In this document: piece by piece, positions 61,538 through 64,000 of the stretch | Numbering within the stretch: position 1 is the first letter of the stretch | How the letters are laid out: the number at the start of each line of letters is the position of its first letter | From: Dallia pectoralis | Lineage: Eukaryota; Chordata; Actinopteri; Esociformes; Umbridae | Assembly (NCBI GenBank): GCA_029465975.1 | Contig: CM055756.1 | Span: forward strand, 124,001 to 188,000 | Length of the DNA stretch: 64,000 nucleotides | Reading direction: 5' to 3' | Made by a program: the position numbers and the translations under genes | The notes under the pieces: model-generated | The model's input: only the letters and a program-made list of their open reading frames with translations | Told to the model about the DNA's origin: nothing | Database searches by the model: none

Positions 61538-63863
61538 CACAAACGATCAGATGCACACACACAGGCACAAACGATCAGATGCACACACACACACACACAC
61601 ACACAGGCACAAACGATCAGATGCACACACACACACAGGCACAAACAATCAGATGCACACACACACAGGCACAAACGATCAGATGCACATACACACACAC
61701 ACAGGCACAAACGATCAGATGCACACACACACACACACAGGCACACGTAGATGTAGATGTGTAGATGTTATGACGCATGTAGATGTTATGACGCCTGTAG
61801 ATGTTATGACACATGTAGATGTTATGACACATGTAGATGTTATGACGCCTGTAGATGTTATGACGCCTGTAGATGTTATGCCGCCTGTAGATGTTATGAC
61901 ACATGTAGATGTTATGACACATGTAGATGTTATGACACATGTAGATGTTATGACACATGTAGATGTTATGACACCTGTAGATGTTATGACACATGTAGAT
62001 GTTATGACGCCTGTAGATGTTATGACGCCTGTAGATGTTATGACACATGTAGATGTTATGACACATGTAGATGTTATGACGCCTGTAGATGTTATGACGC
62101 CTGTAGATGTTATGCCGCCTGTAGATGTTATGACGCCTGTAGATGTTATGACACATGTAGATGTTATGACACATGTAGATGTTATGACACATGTAGATGT
62201 TATGCCGCCTGTAGATGTTATGACACATGTAGATGTTATGACACATGTAGATGTTATGCCGCCTGTAGATGTTATGACACATGTAGATGTTATGACACAT
62301 GTAGATGTTATGACGCCTGTTGATGTTATGCCGCCTTTAGATGTTATGACGCCTGTAGATGTTATGACACATGTAGATGTTATGACACATGTACATGTTA
62401 TGACACATGTAAATGTTATGACACATGTAAATGTTATGACACATGTAGATGTTATGACACATGTAAATGTTATGACACATGTAAATGTTATGACACATGT
62501 AGATGTTATGACACATGTAAATGTTATGACACATGTAGATGTTATGACGCTTGTAAATGTTATGACACATGTAGATGTTATGACACATGTAGATGTTATG
62601 ACGCCTGTTGATGTTATGACACATGTAGATGTTATGACGCCTGTTGATGTTATGACACCTAAAAAACGTTGAGGGTCCTCAGGCATTACATTGTTCTGAA
62701 GAAGTATTGTTTGTGTATATATAAATATATAAACCTAATGACATTTTAAAGGTATTTGTAGTTATGGAAAAATGGACAATGTAAATATACATTTGATCAA
62801 TGTAAGTGCATTTAAATGGTTACATTTAAATATACTAATGTGCATTGAATGTGACCAGAGCATAAAAATATGTATCAATCAATATAATCAGTAGATTAAT
62901 CTTTTTGATAGGGAAGTTATTTGGCCTGGGGGTAAACCATGTTTGTGACGCTCCAGTAACATCTACTCTACGACATGAGTGTTGACAGACCAATGACAGA
63001 CCAATGACAGACCAATGACAGACCAATGACAGACCAATGACAGTGTTGCAACACTTTGGTTTTAACATTGCAACAGTGTGGTTGTGACAGCATTTTCCAT
63101 GGTCACGGTGTGGAAGGGTTGGGGCAACAGAGCTTTACTCCCAATGGGAAGTAATAGAAGCCGCTCTTTGGGACAGATGTCATCTTATCTGAGTTGATTG
63201 ACGATAACAAACCTTTTTTTCACTCTGCGGTGACAGACAAGTTCTGTCCTTATGAGTTTCGGCAGTAATAGATAATGGTCTCCTGTTACTCTATCATTGT
63301 CATTCCAGATATCTAGATATATATCTTTTATGCTAGCCGTGCCTATCATCAAGATCAATATGTGAACAAGACCTTAGCCAAGAGCCTAATAGGGAACAGC
63401 CGTTGTCGGTACCGGCAGAACTCTAGCCTTGATATCGGCGGTATTGGAGAAGACATGAATCAACCAAAACATGTTTCTTAACCCACCTCACTCTCAAAGC
63501 TTCTCTGTTGTCTTGGCCTAGCTCAGGTATTCAATCAGACCTGTGTCCCACTGTCTTTCCCTGTAGACTGCCCAGTGTCTTCAGAACAACAAGGACTCCC
63601 GGATTCTCTGGATAAAGGACTCAGACCACATTCTAACCACCGGCTTCGATCAGGTGAGAATGTGACTGACCGCACATATTGTCACAGTCGGAATGTGTAT
63701 GACTGTCTAGGCAGTTGCTCAATGTGTGTGGGTGTTTATAGTGTATTTATCTACGTGATTGTATTGATTTTTCTGCCTAGATGCGTGGTCGAGAGGTGAA
63801 ACTGTGGGACAGTAGGAAGCTGGCATCCTCTCTCGGCTCTGCCAACCTGGGCACTGCCAGTGG
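10334..63863 (+). CDS. coro7: coro7, coronin 7 (N-terminal part; gene continues past window)
   Basis: Coronin 7 is a long coronin with two WD40 beta-propellers, linked in mammals to Golgi trafficking and actin regulation. Exons seen (plus strand): 10334-10393, 21383-21479, 22129-22209, 22574-22644, 25468-25654, 28389-28465, 34207-34257, 63567-63653, 63781-63863. All are GT-AG, with consistent phases, encoding residues 1-264 without a gap against human coronin 7 as I know it. The start MNRFKTSKFK matches MNRFRVSKFR and has an in-frame TAG four codons upstream (10322). WD-type blades: DLDFSPFDDDLLATCSADET/VKLWR, SFHPTSSGLLAVGTSKTVQIWD, SWKQDGSLLASSCK/DKQLRIFDPR, and GREVKLWDSR. Introns 1 (11 kb) and 7 (29 kb) are swollen by repeats. 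Confidence 0.95.
10394..10926. other. coro7 intron 1, first part, nothing recognised
   Basis: Non-repetitive AT-rich intron start. No coding or RNA feature is visible. It could hold promoter-proximal enhancer sequence, but no motif cluster stands out. Confidence 0.4.
10927..11566. repeat. 80-bp minisatellite, 8 copies
   Basis: Units begin agattaagtc at 10927, 11007, 11087, 11167, 11247, 11327, 11407 and 11487, exactly 80 bp apart with no indels and only scattered substitutions. Variants such as ctgtgagtg/atgtcagtg group neighbouring copies, which suggests recent unequal exchange. Confidence 0.97.
12118..13035 (-). mobile_element. decayed Tc1/mariner copy with internal duplication
   Basis: The left end resembles a teleost Tc1 terminal repeat (ggatataaaagtctacacac near 12125). 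The interior is recognisable transposase sequence in reverse orientation (gggctctgcttgggccattcc-type, gaaaacagccctaaagcatgatgctgcc-type and ttcgtcttgccagcctacccc-type blocks). No open transposase remains. A block of about 115 bp beginning gattcggatgtgtgcttt occurs at 12568 and again at 12802. The right end is unclear where the 17-bp minisatellite begins. Confidence 0.75.
13043..13234. repeat. 17-bp minisatellite, about 11 copies
   Basis: Unit ggtacttgggcaggagg, with g/a alternation at one position. Because 17 is not a multiple of 3, all three frames cycle through the same peptide. This produces overlapping spurious open frames of 60-120 codons on both strands. Confidence 0.95.
13339..13758. 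repeat. 58-bp minisatellite, 7 copies plus a partial
   Basis: Units starting gatgacctacagtagaaact lie at 13339, 13397, 13455, 13513, 13571, 13629 and 13687, with a partial copy at 13745. Copies are nearly identical, mainly varying between gagctgcgtg and gagctgtgtg. Confidence 0.97.
14255..14976 (-). repeat. provirus 3' LTR
   Basis: 722 bp, starting TGTTATGG and ending CACGACA on the minus strand, so it has the usual TG...CA ends. A TATA-like box (CATAAAAGG) lies near 14697-14707. It differs from the other LTR at 14260 and at the a/c difference in actaaactt near 14945. Confidence 0.93.
14977..14996 (-). other. polypurine tract of the provirus
   Basis: On the minus strand a purine-rich aaaaagggcaga run sits directly against the 3' LTR. 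This is the expected place for the plus-strand primer of reverse transcription. Confidence 0.65.
14997..17251 (-). pseudogene. internally deleted pol/env region of the provirus
   Basis: Between the gag stop and the 3' LTR there is no recognisable pol. Near the 3' end the minus strand shows short open stretches. One, at about 15660-15480, is Cys-rich. Another, at 15208-15414, has a hydrophobic segment (YLLMFFLICLMI) followed by a short polar tail with NPEYENDTVEY. The latter has the shape of an Env transmembrane end and cytoplasmic tail. That is only a resemblance in layout, with no recognised fusion or receptor-binding motif. Confidence 0.45.
17252..18823 (-). CDS. gag: endogenous retrovirus Gag polyprotein, 523 aa, intact frame
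   Basis: Structural polyprotein of the provirus. It begins MG, the usual N-myristoylation context for matrix. A PPPY late-domain motif (126-129) would recruit NEDD4-type ligases for budding. The capsid-like middle (about 210-420) has YRPWSPADL and a helical, Trp-rich region. An Arg-rich stretch near 440 precedes one CCHC zinc knuckle, CFNCGAFGHWARDC (469-482), of nucleocapsid. One zinc knuckle, PPPY and no frameshift signal fit gammaretrovirus/epsilonretrovirus-like Gags. The frame ends in TGA; sequence after it stays open for only about 25 codons and shows no protease motif. No disabling mutation is seen in gag itself. Confidence 0.9.
   Translation of the reverse strand: MGNYMCIGKPSVDTERYVVGPAKIMTDKYGDWTCEQLDLWELLGFPAHGSFSQRQILLLKDKLEDFEQGKIKVSRGNRQKVDWKAYNKWREQTDIRAKRCSTGLVNRCVLACPNQVDAACPPADRPPPYRGVTTTAPAVPTMPTASDLMENIRGGGLYPSVFGLDRVSPAAERTQSTTAACPREQHSIDAGQFPMVEVANPAGGGDTDNPATILVYRPWSPADLRDVASTLPDPETEGGEEFVRVFLQIVNQYRPTSVEIETILMKALQLKWGRVKRNWPSERNIMFNWDSHSNYRSAVEQLSTGLIAAFPKRMNWEKISDCKQTLGEKVSDYRNRLEKAFELHSGMGKRPDGDEESAWEQQCKMRLVAGLLPDIRKHIQNHCVDLDEGRMETVWPYFKHAERVYEDQLYKQTEERRERETQIQMAQLEFYSRGYSGGRRRRRRRASRRGQYRHQGDNNSSQSPNSDSCFNCGAFGHWARDCTVPDTRDYYHGNRDSIGDGDGTTADDQLERHRTHGCHRQGY
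18824..19422 (-). other. proviral leader (packaging region expected)
   Basis: Untranslated stretch between the primer-binding site and the gag start. Retroviral leaders carry the packaging signal and often a splice donor; I cannot mark either with confidence. Confidence 0.4.
19423..19442 (-). other. primer-binding site candidate
   Basis: Two bases inside the 5' LTR the minus strand reads TGGGGGCATCGTCCGAGAT. This resembles the tRNA-Pro site of murine gammaretroviruses (TGGGGGCTCGTCCGGGAT) with one extra base and one or two changes. A different tRNA primer is possible. Confidence 0.6.
19445..20166 (-). repeat. provirus 5' LTR
   Basis: 722 bp, collinear with the 14255-14976 copy at a constant offset of 5190. 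The TATA-like CATAAAAGG is at about 19887-19897. On this strand its transcription would run towards coro7 exon 1, antisense to coro7. Confidence 0.93.
20167..21382. other. coro7 intron 1, last part
   Basis: Unique-looking AT-rich sequence. The only structure is a small tandem duplication (tttagagtccaca twice, about 20215-20242). No gene is seen. Confidence 0.4.
21383..21479 (+). CDS. coro7: coro7 exon 2
   Basis: Residues 21-52: GWIGNIRAGSFTSQGANIKS and NPRLVAFITDQAG, matching human SWISDIRAG and SLIAFNSDRPG. Acceptor tttgtccag, donor gtaaga. Confidence 0.92.
21812..21965. repeat. short tandem repeat, about 50 bp x 3
   Basis: Three imperfect units containing acctgtctttctatatgtat and ggcatgtttaactgtgtctt in coro7 intron 2. 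The matching 78-codon open frame is a by-product. Confidence 0.85.
22129..22209 (+). CDS. coro7: coro7 exon 3
   Basis: Residues 53-79: GGMLGLTSVDPGSDGKWIVN then SISCHA, leading into the first full WD blade. Phase 1 on both sides. Confidence 0.92.
22574..22644 (+). CDS. coro7: coro7 exon 4
   Basis: Residues 80-103: DLITDLDFSPFDDDLLATCS then ADET, nearly identical to the human DLVTDLDFSPFDDFLLATGS blade. Donor gttagg is weaker than the others but keeps phase. Confidence 0.93.
22867..23265 (-). mobile_element. 5'-truncated LINE insertion with target duplication
   Basis: About 400 bp in coro7 intron 4. The minus strand is open for 118 codons, giving a known type of teleost non-LTR retrotransposon C-terminus (GFLRKVAGLSLRDRVRTSVI, RSQLRWFGHLVRM, RPRGKPRTRWRDY, LPPRPDPG). 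It ends in a cccggataagcggttgaaga-type 3' tail. It is flanked by atgtttacagtct at 22854-22866 and 23266-23278. The open frame and exact duplication mark a fairly young copy. The clade (RTE-like?) is uncertain. Confidence 0.85.
23560..23720. mobile_element. teleost interspersed-repeat end (unclassified)
   Basis: The stretch around ccaagatgtcgacggtcgg and gggtgacgtcacggatacta matches my memory of a common fish repeat, likely the end of a DNA transposon. It contains a perfect CRE palindrome, tgacgtca, at 23678-23685. The class is not certain. Confidence 0.4.
25133..25290. repeat. 49-bp tandem repeat, about 3 copies
   Basis: Units with gaataaacccagggtttagt and ttttcatcagctacagaccg, beginning near 25133, 25182 and 25231, in coro7 intron 4. 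Confidence 0.85.
25468..25654 (+). CDS. coro7: coro7 exon 5
   Basis: Residues 104-165: VKLWRV completes the first blade. SFHPTSSGLLAVGTSKTVQI + WD forms the next, matching human QFHPTSDGILVSAAGTTVKVWD. Donor gtaccg in phase 1. Confidence 0.94.
25697..25790 (+). mobile_element. tRNA-derived SINE fragment
   Basis: A B-box-like ggttcggttccc follows gtttgtg, then gtatgcactcactactgtag, as in pike/salmon-group tRNA SINEs. The head and the usual tail are lost. Confidence 0.6.
26425..27285. mobile_element. Tc1-like element interrupted by a SINE3
   Basis: Tc1 pieces at about 26425-26671 and 27220-27285 (aaaatgccaggtttttgtga at the left; cctggcattt and ccactgta at the right) are split by the SINE at 26672-27219. 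The inner sequence gtacccaaaaagactgagtg is the reverse complement of 12340-12365, so this is the same family as the 12.1-kb copy but in opposite orientation. Most of the transposase region is missing. Confidence 0.8.
26672..27219 (+). mobile_element. 5S-rRNA-derived SINE (SINE3/DeuSINE type)
   Basis: The head is 5S-rRNA-like (gctaagcaggg, cctggtcagtacctggatgg, gagacctcctgg), covering the internal Pol III promoter. The central conserved domain follows (gtccttcggatgagacgtta, gtggtcattaaaaacccca, ccaggtggatgctgcacatt). The tail is gcgctatataaatgtaatga with attattatt repeats. It is complete or nearly so; no clear target duplication is seen. Confidence 0.88.
27286..28388. other. coro7 intron 5, remainder
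   Basis: No coding or RNA feature is recognised. The open frames at 28037-28360 (plus) and 28076-28585 (minus) are chance frames; the latter runs antisense across coro7 exon 6. Confidence 0.45.
28389..28465 (+). CDS. coro7: coro7 exon 6
   Basis: Residues 166-191: LEPHSEQLQSLSWKQDGSLL then ASSCK, the B-C strands of a WD blade (human LVQSAVWSRDGALVGTACK). Acceptor ctctctctgcag, donor gtgagt. Confidence 0.93.
29700..29737. repeat. (GT)n microsatellite
   Basis: An uninterrupted run of about 18 GT dinucleotides in coro7 intron 6. Confidence 0.97.
32340..32906 (+). mobile_element. LINE 3'-end fragment (Rex1-like)
   Basis: Decayed C-terminal ORF codons (AARSLSRAAKK-like region near 32385) are followed by a long 3' UTR. 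It ends cctggcaataaacctgattg with (tgattg)n, the ending I associate with Rex1-type fish LINEs. The clade is from memory. Confidence 0.6.
34207..34257 (+). CDS. coro7: coro7 exon 7
   Basis: Residues 192-208: DKQLRIFDPRAQLTPVQ, identical to human through DKQLRIFDPR. A 17-codon exon followed by a 29.3-kb intron. Confidence 0.92.
34495..34655 (-). mobile_element. tRNA-derived SINE, reverse orientation
   Basis: Near 34500 tcctatccaaagcaacgtac matches the common SINE/LINE tail core. Near 34615 cttggggattctaaccagca is the reverse of a degenerate B box. The order fits a minus-strand tRNA SINE. Confidence 0.55.
34954..36038. repeat. 29-bp minisatellite, about 37 copies
   Basis: Unit of the form tgatatatcatggaatgtcc + tagtcccag. 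Copies from 34954 to about 35840 keep gatatat(c/a)atgg or gatacatgatgg. The last five or six switch to gatcaatggtgggatg, so the array has a homogeneous body and a diverged 3' edge. Confidence 0.97.
36040..37050. other. coro7 intron 7, segment without recognised features
   Basis: No gene or named repeat. A short plus-strand open stretch, ATG near 36917 to TGA near 37035, looks protein-like but matches nothing I know. Confidence 0.4.
37052..37483. repeat. inverted-repeat element around an exon-like block
   Basis: The arm at 37052-37120 (ttctcagtcaatgcacagcc...) and the arm at 37416-37483 are inverted copies of about 68 bp with roughly 85% identity by eye. A third, degraded copy of the right arm lies at 38216-38275. 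Long terminal inverted repeats of this kind suggest a MITE or DNA transposon. Confidence 0.6.
37220..37405 (+). pseudogene. exon-like coding fragment of unknown origin
   Basis: The acceptor-like ttttcttaacag (ending 37219) is followed by 62 open codons (VLKETDKIKFKSLRYH..., CFSVEEPARDGTVWVPQPVG) up to a donor-like AAAAG/gtaaac. It carries a DGTVW block that resembles the N-terminal region of piggyBac-type transposases, but this is weak. In phase 2 it would join the open block at 38700-38804. It is not part of coro7, whose exons 7 and 8 are continuous without it. Confidence 0.35.
38700..38804 (+). pseudogene. second exon-like fragment
   Basis: After tttgattatttaacag, 34 codons (YKYGGIKRAYLGAFPKW...) run open to TAG. 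The phase fits the donor near 37406. No family is recognised; it may be the 3' exon of the same unknown element. Confidence 0.3.
38790..39660. repeat. two diverged copies of an unclassified repeat
   Basis: The blocks near 38938-39060 and 39552-39660 share ccggtg(c/a)ttagctaac and a later gtggaacacaa. The second is preceded at 39325 by gtcacgattccagggtgtag, like the edge of a fish LTR or DNA element. The class is not determined. Confidence 0.35.
39705..39800 (+). mobile_element. tRNA-derived SINE fragment
   Basis: Has the B box ggttcgatcccc, then ggttcctcctg, gaggtgtccatgagcaagac and acctaaccccagctgc, a widely shared teleost SINE body. The 5' A box is not clear and the 3' end is lost. Confidence 0.7.
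39860..43189. other. coro7 intron 7, segment with minor repeats
   Basis: Contents: a 70-bp direct duplication at about 40190-40335 (gaggtaacttcagc twice); a 38-bp duplication at about 40905-40975; and a SINE/LINE tail scrap near 42090 (agcagacacttttatctaga). The 179-codon frame at 41253-41792 has no family resemblance and is not called a gene. Confidence 0.45.
43195..44060. repeat. composite minisatellite with variable (AT)n inside each unit
   Basis: About 15 copies of a 40-bp constant block (agctttagttaaagtaccta + aaaggttggagaacgctcat) are separated by (AT)n runs from about 3 to more than 35 repeats. The longest run is at about 43433-43511. Confidence 0.95.
44061..45870. other. coro7 intron 7, no feature recognised
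   Basis: No gene, RNA or clear named repeat on either strand. Small open frames here are short and unlike any family. Confidence 0.45.
45871..46925 (-). mobile_element. decayed Tc1-like transposon split by a hAT-like MITE
   Basis: The left end, cagtgtctctcaaatgtatt, follows a TA. The interior carries reverse-strand transposase remnants (gatgaagtctctgccatctt, gggtcattgtcctgatggaa, ggcctccctgacaagtgctc), and the right end is near ttggttgc. An unrelated repeat sits inside at about 46060-46390. No open transposase remains. Confidence 0.7.
46060..46390 (+). mobile_element. hAT-like non-autonomous repeat, copy 1
   Basis: It starts ggttgtaactgtatgactgt and ends gccttgagtttgacac, an ending I know from hAT-type fish repeats (ggccttgagtttgacacctg). 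It is collinear with the copy at 48368-48735. Confidence 0.65.
48368..48735 (+). mobile_element. hAT-like non-autonomous repeat, copy 2
   Basis: Shares with copy 1 the blocks gactgtataattgtaa, gttcatgcatttacatacat, gcacattgctctgtgttatt, gtgagagaaatagtttatgg and cgggccgggagtttcacagg. Same orientation, 2.3 kb away. Confidence 0.65.
48736..50080. other. coro7 intron 7, no feature recognised
   Basis: Apart from short GT-rich runs near 48785-48825, I see nothing that can be named. Confidence 0.4.
50085..50160 (-). mobile_element. tRNA-derived SINE fragment, reverse orientation
   Basis: ttttttcaccttgtctgctc, then ggggtttggaaccagcaacc and a gtttactggcactgctct block, form the reverse complement of a tRNA SINE head with a degenerate B box. 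Confidence 0.6.
50161..53435. other. coro7 intron 7, no feature recognised
   Basis: 3.3 kb with no gene, RNA or nameable repeat beyond a short (AT)n near 52255-52272. Confidence 0.4.
53436..53815. repeat. 54-bp minisatellite, about 7 copies
   Basis: Units of aggtgttgggtctgaggcag + gaccttcagtctggttttct + agatgtttctattt, starting near 53491, 53546, 53600, 53654, 53708 and 53762, with a partial unit before them. Three extra-base variants (gggacc) make some units 55 bp. Confidence 0.95.
54790..54950 (+). mobile_element. LINE 3'-tail fragment
   Basis: Ends tcagtacacatgacaataaa + acaatttgacttt, a typical fish LINE 3' terminus. No coding part is attached. Confidence 0.5.
54951..59505. other. coro7 intron 7, no feature recognised
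   Basis: 4.5 kb. The open frame at 57422-57967 (181 codons, plus) has no family resemblance and an unstructured composition. No RNA gene and no vasorin-like leucine-rich repeats are seen. Confidence 0.4.
59506..59895. repeat. GACA-rich composite microsatellite
   Basis: Mixed (gaca)n and acatagagac blocks over 390 bp. The reverse strand gives Ser/Val/Cys/Leu-rich open frames of 60-200 codons, which are artefacts. Confidence 0.95.
59896..61284. other. coro7 intron 7, short (CA)n only
   Basis: Nothing is recognised apart from (CA)n runs at about 60352-60378 and 61072-61090. Confidence 0.4.
61285..61747. repeat. (CA)n / 18-bp composite repeat
   Basis: About 15 copies of ggcacaaacgatcagatg are separated by (CA)n tracts of varying length. 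It is directly followed by the 18-bp minisatellite. Confidence 0.96.
61748..62668. repeat. 18-bp minisatellite, about 51 copies
   Basis: Unit gtagatgttatgacacat with variants at three or four positions (acgcct, ccgcct, aaatg, ttgatg). Since 18 is a multiple of 3, several frames on both strands stay open throughout, the longest 373 and 323 codons. They encode simple hexapeptide repeats and are not genes. Confidence 0.97.
62985..63045. repeat. 11-bp tandem repeat, 5 copies
   Basis: cagaccaatga repeated five times, near the 3' end of coro7 intron 7. Confidence 0.95.
63567..63653 (+). CDS. coro7: coro7 exon 8
   Basis: Residues 209-237: TAQCLQNNKDSRILWIKDSD then HILTTGFDQ, matching human DSRLAWMGTWEHLVSTGFNQ. 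Acceptor tccctgtag after 29.3 kb of intron. Confidence 0.94.
63781..63863 (+). CDS. coro7: coro7 exon 9 (last in window)
   Basis: Residues 238-264 plus two bases: MRGREVKLWDSRKLASSLGS then ANLGTAS, matching human MREREVKLWDTR. Donor gtgagt in phase 2; the gene continues beyond 64000. Confidence 0.94.
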
Positions 63864-64000
63864 GTGAGTACACAACATGTTGTGTCTAACTTGGAGTATG
63901 TGAGTGTGTGAGTTTGTCTTTAGTGACATGCAGTGTGTCTTGCTCATCCTGTATAGATTGTTAACAGAGCATCCATTTGCCTTGGTTTGGTCTGTATTTG

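Noticed and set aside
61551..62672. 373-codon plus-strand and 323-codon minus-strand open frames
   Set aside because: They are translations of the 18-bp minisatellite; the repeats are simple hexapeptides and both strands are open for the same arithmetic reason.
1..64000. CRISPR array, bacterial operon or phage features
   Set aside because: The window is vertebrate DNA with spliced genes; the tandem arrays have no unique spacers of constant length and no cas genes.

Overview
The window is vertebrate genomic DNA from a ray-finned fish. It carries two animal genes with GT-AG introns and is full of typical teleost repeats: L2-type LINE 3' ends, Tc1/mariner copies, a 5S-rRNA-derived SINE3, tRNA-derived SINEs and hAT-like MITEs. 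Several tRNA-SINE and Tc1 types are ones I associate with the pike/salmon group, but the species cannot be fixed from this sequence alone.

Layout. Positions 1-9781 hold dnaja3 (mitochondrial Hsp40, Tid1) on the minus strand: ten exons give a 486-residue long form. A separate downstream exon (1629-1651) would give the short KRSTGN-ending isoform known from mammals. Introns 9 and 3 contain dead LINE pieces. Positions 9782-10333 are a compact head-to-head promoter with a tandem duplication carrying four NRF1-like GCGCA/TGCGC motifs. From 10334 to the end runs coro7 (coronin 7) on the plus strand. Nine exons encode residues 1-264, and the gene continues past the window.

Intron 1 of coro7 (11 kb) contains three minisatellites (80, 17 and 58 bp units), a decayed Tc1 copy with an internal duplication, and a young gammaretrovirus-like provirus in antisense. 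The provirus (14255-20166) has LTRs differing at about 2 of 722 positions, a 4-bp target duplication and an intact gag frame, but no recognisable pol and at most a scrap of env. Introns 4 and 5 carry a fresh 5'-truncated LINE with a 13-bp target duplication and a SINE3 nested inside a Tc1 copy. Intron 7 is 29.3 kb and is largely repeat. It holds a 29-bp minisatellite of about 37 copies, an AT-tract composite repeat, two hAT-like MITEs in a Tc1-rich stretch, 54-bp and 18-bp minisatellites, and CA/GACA microsatellites. It also holds an unexplained two-exon-like coding fragment near 37.2-38.8 kb.

How it fits together. The two real genes share one promoter but have separate jobs: mitochondrial protein folding (dnaja3), and Golgi/actin-linked trafficking (coro7, from knowledge of the family). 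Apart from the provirus gag and transposon scraps, the other long open frames are minisatellite artefacts or chance frames.
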